From NCBI GenBank assembly GCA_032821775.1, contig JAVLRN010000011.1:248001-312000 (forward strand): a DNA stretch of 64,000 bases. The letters run 5' to 3'. Below, one piece after another: positions 1 through 11,622 of this stretch. The notes under the pieces are model-generated. The model saw only the letters and a program-made list of their open reading frames with translations, was not told the DNA's origin and did no database searches. The position numbers were made by a program, and so were the translations under genes. Numbering within the stretch: position 1 is the stretch's first letter; every line of letters begins with the position of its first letter. Source of the stretch: Sanguinoderma infundibulare. Lineage: Eukaryota > Basidiomycota > Agaricomycetes > Polyporales > Polyporaceae.

Positions 1-1015
1 CACTGCTCTCCTGGTCCTGGATGGAGATGCGCGGGAGAGTGAGGACAGGCTTGCCGCCACGGCCGTGCTTGCGCGGGGGCGGGAAGACGGAGTCCGGACG
101 CGCTCGGGTCTCACTAGACGAGGACGCTTCGAGCGGGAAGGCGTGGGGGAGCGGGGACGTGAGGGTGACGATTTCGGAGATGTCCTGCGTGATCCAGGCA
201 GCCTCCTCTGAGAGGTCATCGTCGAGGAGGGAGGTGATGGACGCCTTGCGCGCGGGCTCTGCAAGGTCAGGCGTGGACTGCATGAAGAGCACGGACGCGC
301 GTTGGGACTTGAAAGTGGGGGCGCGCATGAGGTGGGACTGTTTGGTGGGGGACTCGTCGTCGTCGGACGTCGGGGGCGTCGAACAAGGAGTTTTAGGGCT
401 GCAGGTAGATGCGTCGCTGCTGGTTAGGGAGGGGGACGGGGACTGTTCACGTTTCCTGGATAATGACGGGATGCGCGCAACGGAGGTAGGCGGAGAGGGG
501 AAATCGAGTGATATTCCGAGCCCAGAGAAGCGAAGATTAATATCGTCCAGGGGAGACTCCGTCCGGGGCGATGATGTTAGTAGCCGTGGCGGAGGAGTGA
601 TTGGGCGGCGGGCAGGAGATGGGGAGCGAACCTCAGGGGCGCTTGATGAGGGAAAGAAATCATCGAAGGTGATACCCTCGATGCCGGTCAAGACGACCCT
701 GCGGGAGTCGCGCTTGTCGTGAGTGGGCCTGGCGCCAAGGGTTGCGCTGGTCGTGGGGTATGGGTGATATGGGGAGGGGCTGGCCATGGTAGGCAGGGAT
801 GATAGTGATGAACATGACTGACGACTTGGGCACTCGTCTTCCTCGGCGACGTTGGGGAGGATGTGAAGAGGTTTCGCCTTGTTGTCCGATTTGTTGGATG
901 GACGAGAGCGTCGCTTGAGGTTTGGCAGGATCCTGTTATGAGAGAAGACTGATGGCGGATGTCAGCCCCAAACCTGGTAGAGGAGTATATGGCAGATGAA
1001 CTCACTTGAAGCCAT
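1..1015 (-). CDS. Unknown Ser/Pro-rich protein, 5' part (runs off window)
   Basis: An open frame runs on the minus strand from an ATG at 1013-1015 to the left edge, so the C-terminus is outside the window. A tiny first exon (1006-1015) encodes MAS. An intron of about 57 bases with a GTGAGT donor and a CAG acceptor near 949 brings it into frame with NRILPNLKRRSRPSNK, and the frame then stays open. The protein is low-complexity: many Ser-Pro and Thr-Pro pairs, an acidic stretch (SDDDESPTK) and a segment AAWITQDISEIVTL that may be a short conserved helix. This composition suggests a disordered, possibly phosphorylated protein. No domain is recognised. The plus-strand open frame over the same region has no coding character and is taken as its shadow. 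Confidence 0.6.
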
Positions 1016-3682
1016 GGTAGGAGTCGTAAAAAGAACACTCTAAATGAGATGGTCGTCAAAGGGAGGCCGGCTCAAGGCAACGGAAGCGATGAGAAGGAGG
1101 GAATTGACGATGAGCGACGCTGGCCAGCAGGGGCTTTAGTATGTCGGACTGGATTCCCGGCCTTTTGTGCGCTGGCCCCTGCTCGCCCCCATTGTCTTGC
1201 CCCCCTCCGTCCTCGTCCACTTCGAACAATAATGCCTGACGTATTCGGAACAATAACCCGCACTAGGCGCCCGCGCCCGCCATTAGGTGAGGTAATACGC
1301 GACTAACGCAGCATATAACTCCTGCTTGTCCATGTTTGTACACCGACATGCCCATATTAGGGTCGCTTCTACCCGGATGTAGTAATTAGCGCCGCCGGTT
1401 ATCGGCGCTAAAAATGCACTATTCTGGGCGTCTGAGCGTGCCTTGTTCCCGGAACTGTATTTTCTTTGCTCCCGGCGAGTGGTCGCACCGCCTGCTGCCC
1501 ACTATCCTCGAATCTTATCTTCCTATACCCGCCGTTTCTCCCCATGGCTGCCTGGATGAGTCCATACGCCGAGCTTTCATGTCCCCGAGGCTGCGCAGGG
1601 AGTGCTCGATAACTCTTGTCAAATACTGCTCCAAGCATCAAGACAAGCAAGTCGAAGGTTGTGACCTGGTTGCCACATACCGTCCGAGGTCGCCAGAACT
1701 CGCAACATCCACATGTCGTCGTCCAGCTGCAGTGTGTTCCTATTGTCTGTTCTTCCTGCGCTCCTGGCGCCTGACGATGCCTCACGTTGGTGCGCGCTTT
1801 CATCCCACAGTTTTCCATTGTACCCTTTTCCTGGACACCTCGGAAGGCTTCCAGCTTGATCCGTCGCTATGTCATCATGCCGGCACCATGTTGTCGACCC
1901 ACGTACACTGGCGTCATGCTTCACACGTTTACAGGGACAGCGTTGAAAGTGAGGCCTTGAGCGGCTGGATCGCGGCGTCATTGAAAGTATTGAGCACACC
2001 GAACGGTGTGTATACCCGAGCTCCGTTCAATGTCCAAGTACTGACTTGTATCCGCAGAGTATCGAGATTCGCTTCTCGTACCCTATACCGGCGCATTCCG
2101 TACCAGCCCCTCGATCTTCGTCTCCGTTGTATCATCGCGACGCCATCCGTGGTGACAACTGACGTCCCCCTACTTCTTGGCTCTGTGCCGACGTACCGCG
2201 GCTGTTCGGACCCCAATGTCTCGCGGCCCGCAGGTCCGCCACGCATTCGAATTCCACCAGCGCAGATTGCACGAGTCATGTCTCAGCGGCACTGCGGCGT
2301 TCAGTCTTCATGACCTGCCGCCCCTGTTCCGGAAGGATCGTACGCCGCCCTGCAACGCATGATGATCAGCGTATGTTTAGAATGCAGGTGGCAGTGGTCG
2401 TGGCGCGGTGGCCCTTTTCCTCGACTTCTCGACCACTTGCTGACTTCTCTAACACGGTGTCGCGTTCCTCGTCGGGAGTGCCAGCCCTGGGTGCCAGACT
2501 ACGCTTGCGGCGACGCTATCACGGCGGAGTGTACCGGCGCGATGTCTCAGGTTGATGATGTTCGGTCTGTGCGCTCTCGCAGGCTTTATGGGTGCCGTGG
2601 CGGTCTCGGTACCGTCCGCCATTGTGGCGTGGGGTGGATTTCTAGCAGGCGAAGTGTGGCGATCGACTTGGAAGACAAGACGGGGATCTCATAGGGATCA
2701 ACCGGCCTCCTTAACACGTTCCCTGGGAGTCCGATCCATTGCGCACCTCCTCCCACTGACATGCTTTAGTAGCTTTTCATTGGTCGAACACGCACCCCAA
2801 GCCTTGCGTCGATCCGGCGTCTCAAGTGTGCGCTCGCAAGATGGGACGACGTCATAGCGAGGTGGACAGCCTGCGGTTGTTGCGGTATTTATTGCATCTG
2901 TTGGACGACGCGCCTCCCAGACTCCAGAGACCCTCTCGTTATCACGCCACTCGCTATAGCGTCACCCGCATCTTGTGGATATGTGGGCAGCTGCTGTCGC
3001 CGGTGGGAAGTGTCTGAGGAAGTGGTTGGAAGGCACCTTTCGGCGCCCTCGGAACACGCCTCCGGACGCTCGGGGCGTACACCATCATAGAAGCCGCCCG
3101 CTGAGGTCTCTTCGCTCTCGCCCCGGCAGCCGCCCGCGACAGCCCGCTGGGTGTAGATCGTCCTCCTCAGCAACCGCATCTTGGATGTCGCCTAGAACAA
3201 AGTGCAACCCCGAGGGGACGCATCTGAGACCCTGGCGTGTTTGTCAGGTACGCACTGTAGTCTGGTCAACGCAAACTATACGACTGACAGGTGATGATAG
3301 CCTCCGAATCCAAGTATCGCGGTGCTGCGCAACGCAGAGCATCTGTCAAACCCTCGAGGAGGGTGTACGAATGCCAGCCCTGTTCCAGCAGAAAACTTTG
3401 GCTGCGGGCGTACAGCAAGACACTAAATAGGCCGCGCTTCTCAGCGTCTTACAGCACATCCCGCACCGCTTTCGTGCCGAGTCGTACAACCCGATGACTG
3501 TCCTCGGAGTCGACGCCGGATCCTCGCCAGCGTCCGAAGCCTCATCGTGCTGGATATATACGATGATGCCAAGACGGCCTACGGTCGGGGTGGTAGCACT
3601 CGCGCTTCGGACCAGACTTTCGACTTCCCCTTCAACGTCTTGACGCAAGTGCGTCTTTCTAAAATCGATACCCCAGCCCGCC
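1016..3682. other. Gene-poor stretch, no convincing gene
   Basis: Several open frames of 60-300 codons exist on both strands, the longest at 1,414-2,313 plus. None shows a recognisable domain, and none has the mushroom coding signature (C/G-ending codons interrupted by short introns). A possible short intron (GTACGC to ACAG, about 3,249-3,291) joins two open pieces up to a stop near 3,499, but the joined peptide resembles nothing I know. The stretch may be decayed sequence plus the promoter of the gene at 3,683. Confidence 0.5.
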
Positions 3683-4668
3683 ATGCTCCTGAACGAGAAA
3701 GACCCCTCCACGTTCAAAGACGGCGAACGCGACCCGTACTACCAGAACGCAGGGCCCAGCTACGACGCGCCGCCCCCGTCCTACGACCCCAACGCGCCCG
3801 GCTCCTCAGGCTCGCGCCTGGGCGTCGACCTCGCCAAGTTCCCCCCAACACCACCCCTCTCCCCAGGCGGAGGCGGCGGCGGCCCCGCCTTCTTCCCGAC
3901 CTTCGCGCCCTCGCCGGACGGCACGAAGGGGCCCGACCTCCCGGGCGACAACCCGAAAGGCTTCATGGGCCACGTCAAGAACTTCGCCCCCGGCAAGTCG
4001 CCCAAGAAGCTGCTCAACCCCCCGCCCGCGTCCTTCCAGCGCCCGCCCGCGCCGCCGCCCGCGTGCGCGTACGGGCCGTTCCCGGCGATGGTGCTGCTCT
4101 CCAAGGGGAGCACGCTCGACCGCGGCTTTCCGTACGCGGCGCCCGAGTGCGGCGTCGGCGTGGTGCCGCACCCGTTCGTGGCGCACGACGTGAACGAGCA
4201 GGACTGGCGGCTGTTCTTGCACGACGTGCGCGTCGCGGGGAGCTTGAGCCCGATGAATCGGGTCGTGTCGGGCTTGGCGCCGCTGGCGCTGGGGGTGGGG
4301 ATCATATTTGGTGAGTACATACTGTAGTGGCGTACGTGGGGTGAATACGGAGGATGTTGACGAATCTCATTTGGCACAGGGTTCTTCATAGTGAAGGGTG
4401 TGGATAGCGTGATGCGACGGACGAAGAAGGGGCCGGTGTCGCAGCTGATCGACCATTGGAACCATGTAAGTCACCGAGTCCGTCGTGCCGTAGGCTAGAT
4501 GCTCAATCTTCGCGTTGGTTTACATAGTTCTTTTTCCACCCTCGCTTCATGCATATCGGCCTGACGCAGGGTCCGCCAAAGGACGCGAGCGGGAGGCGGG
4601 ACAAGTCGCAGGGCTCGGACAAGAATTGGCGGCTGATCATATCGTACCGGCCGTACGTTCCAGAGTAA
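3683..4668 (+). CDS. HPF-HDV family protein 1 (uncharacterised)
   Basis: Three exons (3683-4310, 4380-4465, 4528-4668) give 284 residues in a consistent frame. The N-terminal two thirds is Pro/Gly/Tyr-rich and probably disordered. Next comes a conserved core, PHPFVAHDVNEQDW, then a hydrophobic segment (GLAPLALGVGIIFG, about residues 195-215) followed directly by basic residues. A C-terminal WNHFFFHPRFMHIGLTQG motif follows. The loci at 32,642-33,875 and 34,540-35,521 share the HPF..HDV...DW core and the same two intron positions, so all three are paralogues. The hydrophobic-plus-basic stretch suggests a membrane-proximal anchor, which is inference. The gene converges on the F-box-like gene at 4,788-6,260, the same relative arrangement as on the other arm. 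Function unknown. Confidence 0.85.
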
Positions 4669-4787
4669 TGCTTCCGGTTCTTACTCCGACACGTGGGTCG
4701 GACATATATAGAGCGTTGACTCCGCCTATTCGTTGTGTATGCATTATGTAGCCGTAGTCTCGGACAAGATACCGTCCTTATCTCGAA

Positions 4788-6260
4788 TCACAGGTCAAAA
4801 AGAGTTCGCAGACCCGATGCCGCACTGCGCTCCGCGCAGTCAAGACGCACCGGAGCACTGTAACCCTCATACAACACTGCCGACAGAACGCGTTAGAGAC
4901 ACAAACACAAACGAACAAAGTGACGATACTCACGCTGTTCGTTGTTCCAGTGCACCTCTTCCACCACGGCCATCCTGCCGCACATCTTCGGCATCCGTTC
5001 AGACCAGAAGTCCGCATTGGAATAAAGACGAGTAGGCGCCCAGGGTAGGGGGGGTAGGCTTGGTTCATACCGCGCGATCGCGACTCGAACGCGGGGGACA
5101 CAGGCGTGGTGCAGTGTCCAGTCGAAGTCGTGCCACGCGAGGTTACCCAAAAAGGACGGCACCCCGTCGACATCTGGGAGGATGCCGAGGTCGACGACGA
5201 GGCCGACGTGGGTGAGCTGGCCGCGCGGCACCGCCTGGAGGATGTCGCGGTAGAGAGTGAACGGCACGGAGAACTTCCTACTGTTGCCGTACAGCCCGAG
5301 CTCGAGCTCGCGCAGCGCGGCGCAGCCGCGGACGACGTTGACGACTACCATGGCACAAGCGCAGACGCGGTACGTTAGTGCAAGTTCTGCGTATTCTGTT
5401 TCAGATGACGGTGGAGGGAAAGGCGACTTACATTGCCAGAACCCAGAGGTGTTGTCGCAGATGCTCGTCTCCATGGTCGGACGGAACGCGAAGTGCGTGA
5501 GCGTGGCGCGGACGGTGTCGACCATAGTTTGCACCCAGGAGAGGCCAGAGCGCCAGTGGGTGGAGCACCTGCTCACGCGGAGGGTGGCCAGCTCCGCCAC
5601 GGGGTAGACCTCCTCGAAGAACTGCCGAAGGACGTAGCCCGAGAACCCTTCCGCGTCCAAGTGCTGGATGCTCGGGAGGGCCAACGTATCGAAGCTCAGT
5701 TTGTAGGGAAGATGCTCTGGGCGCAGGACGTTGGCGAGGAGGCGGAGGTGCTCGATCCTTTCGAAGAGCGACAGGAACCGAAAGAGGAGGTCGTACCTGG
5801 CGGCGGGGATGCCCTCGGTGATGTTGCACGCCTCGAGCGTGAGGCGCTTGAGTGAGGTGGTCATGTTCGAGTCCTCCGAGCGGATGAAGCGTCCATCGGT
5901 GGGGTCGACGATGTTCACCTGGCACAGCCGGAGTTCCTCGAGCTTTGGGACGGCGTCGAGGATTTTGAGGATGTCAAGGATGGAGAACCAGTAGTTGGTG
6001 ATGGTAAGGTGGTTGAGGAGCACGAAGTGGTTCTGCTGCGGGGAAGAAAAGGCCCAGTTTGTGAGGGAGGCTGATGGCGGGCCAAGTTTGAATTGAGGTG
6101 AGGATATCGCTGTGGAGAGGTCGTAACTCTCTGGTTCGGACCACTTCCCCGAAGCCTCCTCGAAGTGTTGGGTCCACAGGAGGTGCCTTTTCTGTGAAAC
6201 GTCATGGTGAAAGAGGGCACGGTGAGCAAAAGGAGGCAATTCAGGACCTGAAAAAGCCAT
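4788..6260 (-). CDS. F-box-like / LRR-type protein (diverged N-terminus)
   Basis: Three exons (5432-6260, 4934-5344, 4788-4876) give about 442 residues in frame. Leucine-rich stretches (FVLLNHLTITNYWF, KLEELRLCQVNIV, FERIEHLRLLANVL) resemble the LRR-like body of the other F-box-like genes here. The first intron sits at the family's usual place, just before the block read as VNVVRGCAALRELEL. The N-terminus lacks the LP.DVQ..I..F motif seen in the paralogues, so the F-box is lost, very diverged or wrongly predicted. The second intron (GTGAGT to GGCAG) gives a tail ending in LRTLFDL. It would recruit targets to an SCF ubiquitin ligase if the F-box function is retained; this is family knowledge, not shown here. 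The first acceptor is uncertain. Confidence 0.65.
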
Positions 6261-7765
6261 GACGGTAAACTTAGATTCGAGATGAGTATTGCGATATCCC
6301 TATATCACCCGTTGTTGGTTAAGCAACTGACCGAGAAAAACGAGAATTACGCACTGCCGACGGGAGAGTGGCGCAAGGGAAGAAGAAGTTACGCCGACTC
6401 TCTTCTGCTCAGTCGGATTTATACTCTAGTGGTCGGCTCGCTTTGAGGCAGGAGACGATACACGGAAGGAACTACAAAATCGTAACCATGCGGAACAATG
6501 GACAAAGCGCAGGGTCCTCGACTTACCATATTAGATCAACATTCTACAAACGGTTGCGGCGGTACGCCAAAACCAATCGCAGTGATATAGACTACGGCAT
6601 AGCCCAAATAATGCTGCACAGCCCGGTAACGATGAACTCACAGAGAGGTGGCTCATGCACAAACCTGACCATTCTCTCCCGACTTGTGGTTCTAGCGACC
6701 TGCGCCTGAGACATCCCCGTTCAACTGGATAATAAAAACGGGAACCAAGCGTCCCGAGTCCACGCCGTGATGGCGTGTTGAGATTCCTGCTCGTGAGTAA
6801 TTGAACCGCTGACGACAGCAGCCATGGGTGGTGCAGAGCAGCGCTGAGTGCGCAAGAGCCATGGAGCCCTATAAGCAAGTGCGTTCCCCGCGATCCTGTT
6901 GTTTCGTGTGCAATTCCAAGTCAGTCATTGGAACGAGGATGCGTCGCTTTGATACATACCCCGAAAACAACACTTGCAAGCCTGTAGATATTTTAAAAAC
7001 GAAGGTAATACGTGCTGAGCTCAGCCTGCTCTGGGAGGTCGAAGTTGGTCGAGAGTTGGTCGGAGTTGGCATCGGAAGAGTTTCCGTCCAGGTTGATAGG
7101 CGTCTGTAGGCGCATGCCCGAATGAGACTCCGACTGACTTCGATTATCACGTAAATGAAGGATCTTGTTCGAATTCAGACTCCGCTATATCCGCCTTTTC
7201 CGCGTGCTGACTCCGTAGCAAACCATCATGTCCGACTCCACTTTCAGCCCTGCTGCATCTAAATACGCCACTAAAACTCTACCGGGACTTAAAGGAGAAG
7301 CACGGTTACTCTTTGAACAACGTTAAGACCTGCGACTAAGTGAGTGGCCCTCATGGCACCCCTTACAACATTCCATTTATGATAGGGTCATGGCTTGCAG
7401 ACGACACTCCAGTCAGAGTTAAACGTTCCCAGTCAACTAGATGAGCTCTACTATGCTCACTTCCACATCCACCCAGGCCGCGACTCCAGCAACCTGCCGC
7501 ATTCATGGGACGACGGGGGCTATGGACCTTACGACAGCGGCGTCGTACTGAACTAAATGCGAAGATTGGATTCAACGGACAACGTACATAAACAACCCGG
7601 GGGTTGGATTCATTGAGATGGGTCCAACCAACAAACAAGACGAGTCACCGGCTTGGGACGAGGGACCGACATCGTCGAATTTGCCTCGACCTTCGCTACT
7701 CTCGGACTCGTCTAATGCGGACTTTCATCAGCTCGCGCAGTGAAGGGAAGTCGAGGGCAACAACA
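6261..7765. other. Intergenic, no gene seen
   Basis: This holds the upstream region of the minus-strand F-box-like gene, including a TATA-like ATTTATACTC on the plus strand near 6,416, and about 1.3 kb with only short unsupported open frames. Confidence 0.5.
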
Positions 7766-7958
7766 CTTACAAGAGTCGTCTCCAATCCAACTCCTTGATG
7801 CGCAAGGTCACATCCCCAAGTGCCACATTACATTCGAACTCAACCACGTCGTGGACTAGCGGGAACGAGATGTGAGTGGACGTGGACGGACGACGACGCG
7901 TACTAGCGTAGGCGATACGACGTTCACCGCCCTCGGCCTCTTCCGAAGTAAAGCACAC
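7766..7958 (-). pseudogene. F-box-like gene 3' end fragment
   Basis: The minus-strand peptide ...VTLRIKELDWRRLL matches the C-terminal block (DLRIKQWDWRRYLP) of the intact F-box-like gene just downstream at 8,013-9,363. The flanking bases also match: the unit containing CAGCTCGCGCAG and GGGAAGTCGA occurs near 7,730 and again near 7,966. The fragment is therefore a local tandem copy of that gene's 3' end, about 230 bases away. It has no start or body and is presumably non-functional. Confidence 0.55.
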
Positions 7959-8012
7959 CTTCGTCAGCTCGCGCAGTAAAGGGAAGTCGACAACAACACT
8001 GACAATAGTCGC

Positions 8013-9363
8013 TCACGCCAGAACGAACACATCCGGCGAGACGACGGCAAGCTTGCAGTCCGCCGGGTTGGTGAGCATCGGAAGATAGCGCCGCCAATCC
8101 CACTGCTTGATGCGCAAGTCCACATCGGCCAGTCCCGCATCGGACTCCTTGGGCAGGCGCCCGAGGTAGAGTGTTAAGGGCGCATTGCCCCCTCCCGGTG
8201 CCCGACCGTCATTCCGTATCCGGACAAGGCCAGACGCCGCTCGATCCAAGCTTGCCCAGTCGAGTGCGTTCATGAACGTGTCGAGGTTGTTCGTGTCGGT
8301 GTCGGGGTGCACCGTCACCTTGAGATGAACGGCGACGGGCAGCTTCGCCTGCGCCATGCGCTGGATCAGTGCGCAGTGGAGCTGGAACGTGTCCGAGACC
8401 TGCTCGAACAAGGTCGTGCCAGGCAAGGCGCAATGCATGTAGAGGCAGACTCTCCTCAGAGACGTGCAGGATGCGACCGCGTTGACGACTGCGATATCAA
8501 ACGAAATAAATCAGTCTGAAAACATCAGTTCGGACTGGGAGATGGTACGTACAGAGCTCCACTGTCGTACGGTGGGGGTCGCCGCTGAAGTTCCGGTCTC
8601 CAAAAAGGGGGAACAATTCAAAGGTTTGGAGGGTGCGCTTGACCTGCGTCGCGCCCAGGATTTTGGCCACGGTGGCGAGCTCCGCCCACCTGAATACGCA
8701 TCGCACGAGCGACAGCTCGGCCAGACGCTGCGAGAACTGTGGCTGGAGCACCATACGTTCCACGAGGTCCGGATTGACGTGCAAGGCCATGAGCTGTTGC
8801 ACGGAGGGCAGGGTTGGCCAATTGGCGCTGCTGTCGCACGGAGGGGGAGGAAGGTTGTGACACACGAGCTGGAGGTTGTCAACGCGGTCGAAGTGACTCA
8901 GCAAGCTGATGAGGATGTTGTAGTCCGCGGTGAGCAAGTCGCCGTTGACGACGACGAGGCTCGCAAGCGACAGCTTGCGGCGGGTGGGGTCGTAATCTAC
9001 CGAGCCTATGCTCGTTTCGACAAGCTGCAGCGTCTGGACCTTGGGGAGGAGAGCGAAGATGGACAGCAAGCAGCTGATGGGAAACTGCGAGAACCCGACG
9101 ACGTCCAGGCGGCCGTACGATTCGGTAACCCGCGTGGGGGCCTGGCTCAACTCGAGAACGGCGGATTCTGCGGTGCGGTCGCCGATAGGCCGAATGGTGC
9201 AGATATCAAAGAGCTCTGGTGTTAGGCGTTGTTCCCATTCCTTGCAGACGACGGTGCAGGCCTTGAGGAGCTGCTTGTCTTCGCGTATGGAGTGGAAAAG
9301 CTCGTACTGCACTTCCAGGGGGAGGGCAGGTTGACCATAAGATATGCGATCTCCTAGAGACAT
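8013..9363 (-). CDS. F-box-like / LRR-type protein
   Basis: Two exons (8553-9363 and 8013-8488) encode about 428 residues. The N-terminus MSLGDRISYGQPALP, followed by EVQYELF...LLKACTVVCKEWEQRLTPELF, has the F-box-like pattern (Leu-Pro, then hydrophobic positions, then V.K.W). The body has repeated Leu-rich segments (LLSIFALLPKVQTLQLVE, LLSHFDRVDNLQL). The single coding intron (GTACGT to CGCAG) is in the same place and phase as in the paralogues, just before FVNAVASCTSLRRV. The start was chosen by alignment with paralogues; an upstream in-frame ATG lies inside a 5'-UTR intron. A predicted SCF adaptor with unknown target. Confidence 0.82.
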
Positions 9364-9384
9364 GAGTATGAAAGGGAGATCGCG

Positions 9385-9445
9385 CTGTAAAAAGCCGGGG
9401 CTCGGGATTAGCATAGGTACTCAACTTGTGATGGAAACAACTCAC
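9385..9445 (-). other. 5'-UTR intron of the F-box-like gene
   Basis: Minus-strand GTGAGT donor and TTTTTACAG acceptor, 61 bases, between the predicted transcript start and the ATG at 9,363. An intron of the same length and position, with similar borders, precedes the F-box-like gene at 26,862. Confidence 0.55.
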
Positions 9446-9513
9446 ATTTGCGTGATGCAGGGGAACAGAGGGCGTAAGTTAGAGAATTGACTCTGACACA
9501 GCGTGCCTCCTCG

Positions 9514-9521
9514 TATTTATA
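9514..9521 (-). promoter_or_regulatory. TATA box, F-box-like gene promoter
   Basis: Minus-strand TATAAATA followed by CGAGGAGGCACGCTG, about 150 bases upstream of the ATG at 9,363. Nearly the same string is found at 26,701 before another F-box-like gene, and a looser match near 30,637. Confidence 0.5.
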
Positions 9522-10041
9522 CCCCAGAGAAGCCCTTCTTGTGGAATGCAAGACAATGATGGAAGGCCCAAGCACATAATAGGGGGGTGAAACAGCCCGC
9601 ACATCGCGATCTTCTTTTCTGCCATATTCGCTCTCGGATCTGGCCTATGAACGGATGGACTGCGCGGCAAAGAATATTAATGATATGAACAATCTGAAAA
9701 AGCGCACCCGCCGCAGGCGGATGCGCTTAAAGCGTGTTGCGAGTGGCGCTTCGATTTTTTGGCTTGTTGTGATGGCAACATCCAAAGGATACCAACCCGG
9801 TATAAAACAGGGGGTCCATAAGAATATTTAAAGAAAACTCAACTTGTGTTAGTTCCCCAATACCGTGCGTCAACAGCACGCCGAGAATGAGTCAAAGGGA
9901 TCATCGATCATGACGGTAAATGCCATGCAGCGAACGAGGCTGTGCGGTTCAACAACACGGGCGCCTGCATTTCCGCATCACGACAGACGCTCATCAAAAG
10001 CAACGTCACCACTCGTGTTAAGCGGCGGGACTCACAAAAAC
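9522..10041. other. Intergenic, no gene seen
   Basis: About 500 bases containing the upstream part of the 9,363 promoter and the 3' flank of the F-box pseudogene at 10,042-11,366. Only short unsupported open frames are present. Confidence 0.5.
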
Positions 10042-11366
10042 CTATTGGTGATTCCTTGTGTGGCGGAGATCGACTTTGGGGTCTGCGAGATGGGTCAGAG
10101 AGGGTAGATGCCGCCTCCAATCTAACTTCGCGATACGGTCCATCACATCGCGCTGTCGCACCAAAGGATCCTGAACGGTGGGCATCAACCAGAGCGTAAG
10201 CGGCGGCTTCCCGCCTCGACCACGAACAAGTCCCGACGCAGCTCTATCGAGTCTCGCCCAGTCGATCCTGGCCGCCATGATCTTCGCAGGAGAGTGTTGT
10301 CAGGAGTATCTGGAGGTCGACGGAAACGGGTAGTCCGCCTTGCGCAGCCTTCTGGAAGATTTGGCAGTGGAGCTCGAACGTCTGCGGGATGTGGCGGGAT
10401 GAGAAAGAGTCGATGGCGCCGCAGATCATCTTGAGGTGGACGTGGCGCAGAGACGTGCACAACGTGAGCGCTTCCGCCACTAGCATTTCCATGCGTGGCG
10501 GCAGTAGTGACGACGTGCAGACACTGGTCAGGACACTGGAAACCGCGGCTGAGAGCTTGGTACTCACTAAATGCACTCGTCCGTCGATGGACGCTGCTAT
10601 CGAAACCGTCCTCACGGCGACAGAAACGGGGCGTGAAAACGAAGGACTGAAGCGTGTCCTTGACCGCACGCAACACAGGAGCCAAGGAGGCAAACACCTC
10701 CCATCAGTACCCGGGTTGCACAACAACGTCCAGCTTCACCAGTTGCTGCGCGAACCGTGGTTGGTATATGATCCATTCTAGAAGGGACAGATTTATGTCG
10801 CAGACGGCGAGGTGCCGAACTGGCCCGTCGTGGAGTGGACTCGGAGGGTCAATGAGGCTTCGGCCTTTCGCCATCAGAATGAGGCTAAAAATGCGGTCGA
10901 AGTGGCCCAAGAGGCTGACGAGCATGTTGCACTCCCTGACCAACATGTCGCACAGGCCGATGTTGAGCACGTGCAGGGACAATTTGTGGGGTAGGGTCGG
11001 CGAAGGTTTCCGTGACGTCCGTCGCGAACAGACACAGCGTCTGGATGTTGGGGAGGAGAGACGCGAGGATTAGCAGCAGCTGATCCATGTGATAGGCCGA
11101 ACTCCTCATTATTGCTAGGTGGATGAACGAATGGGCGACGCGCGTCGGAGCGGATCCGAGCCGGTCAAGAACGAGTCGTGGGGTGCTGCCGAATAAGGTG
11201 AAAGTGTGAAAGAGATAGGGAGTCATTAGTATTTCCCAATCCTTGCAGAAGAGAGTGCAGGGTCTTGAGGAGCTTCTTGTCTTTTCAGATCAAGCAGAAA
11301 ATTTCGTGCTGCACATCCTCGGGCAGGGTTGGTTGGCTGAAAGCGAGGCGGGTGGTAAGGGATATG
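10042..11366 (-). pseudogene. F-box-like gene, inactivated (copy B')
   Basis: On the minus strand the family sequence can be followed from the F-box region (QPTLPEDVQHEIF near 11,320) to the C-terminal block (LDWRRHLPSLTHLADPK near 10,100), but it is spread over at least three frames. The expected start codon reads ATA (11,364-11,366). A TGA interrupts the F-box after HEIFCLI, and frameshifts follow near 11,260, 10,975 and 10,700. The locus corresponds to the pseudogene at 28,815-29,928 on the other arm, which has the same ATG to ATA change. It lies in inverted orientation relative to that copy. Confidence 0.85.
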
Positions 11367-11622
11367 GATGGGAGAAGGATACGATGCTGTGTGTGGCTCT
11401 TCAGTATATGCTGTTAACTTCGCGGTGAGTACTCAGCGGCTTACCCGGTTTTCAGATCAACGGAGGCCGGATAGGAGAGTGTGTTGAGCTCATCGAGTTT
11501 CAACGGTCTGCGACGCTCTTGGCGTCACTGCAGAAGAGCACGATCGTTATTCCAACTGTAAGCTCAGGACTTTGCTGCAGAGCACGGGATGGTGGTCATG
11601 TACAGTATATACCGTTGAAGGC

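Noticed and set aside
1414..2313. 300-codon open frame on the plus strand
   Set aside because: No domain, no coding-type codon pattern, no introns, and comparable overlapping frames on the opposite strand; most likely chance in GC-rich DNA.
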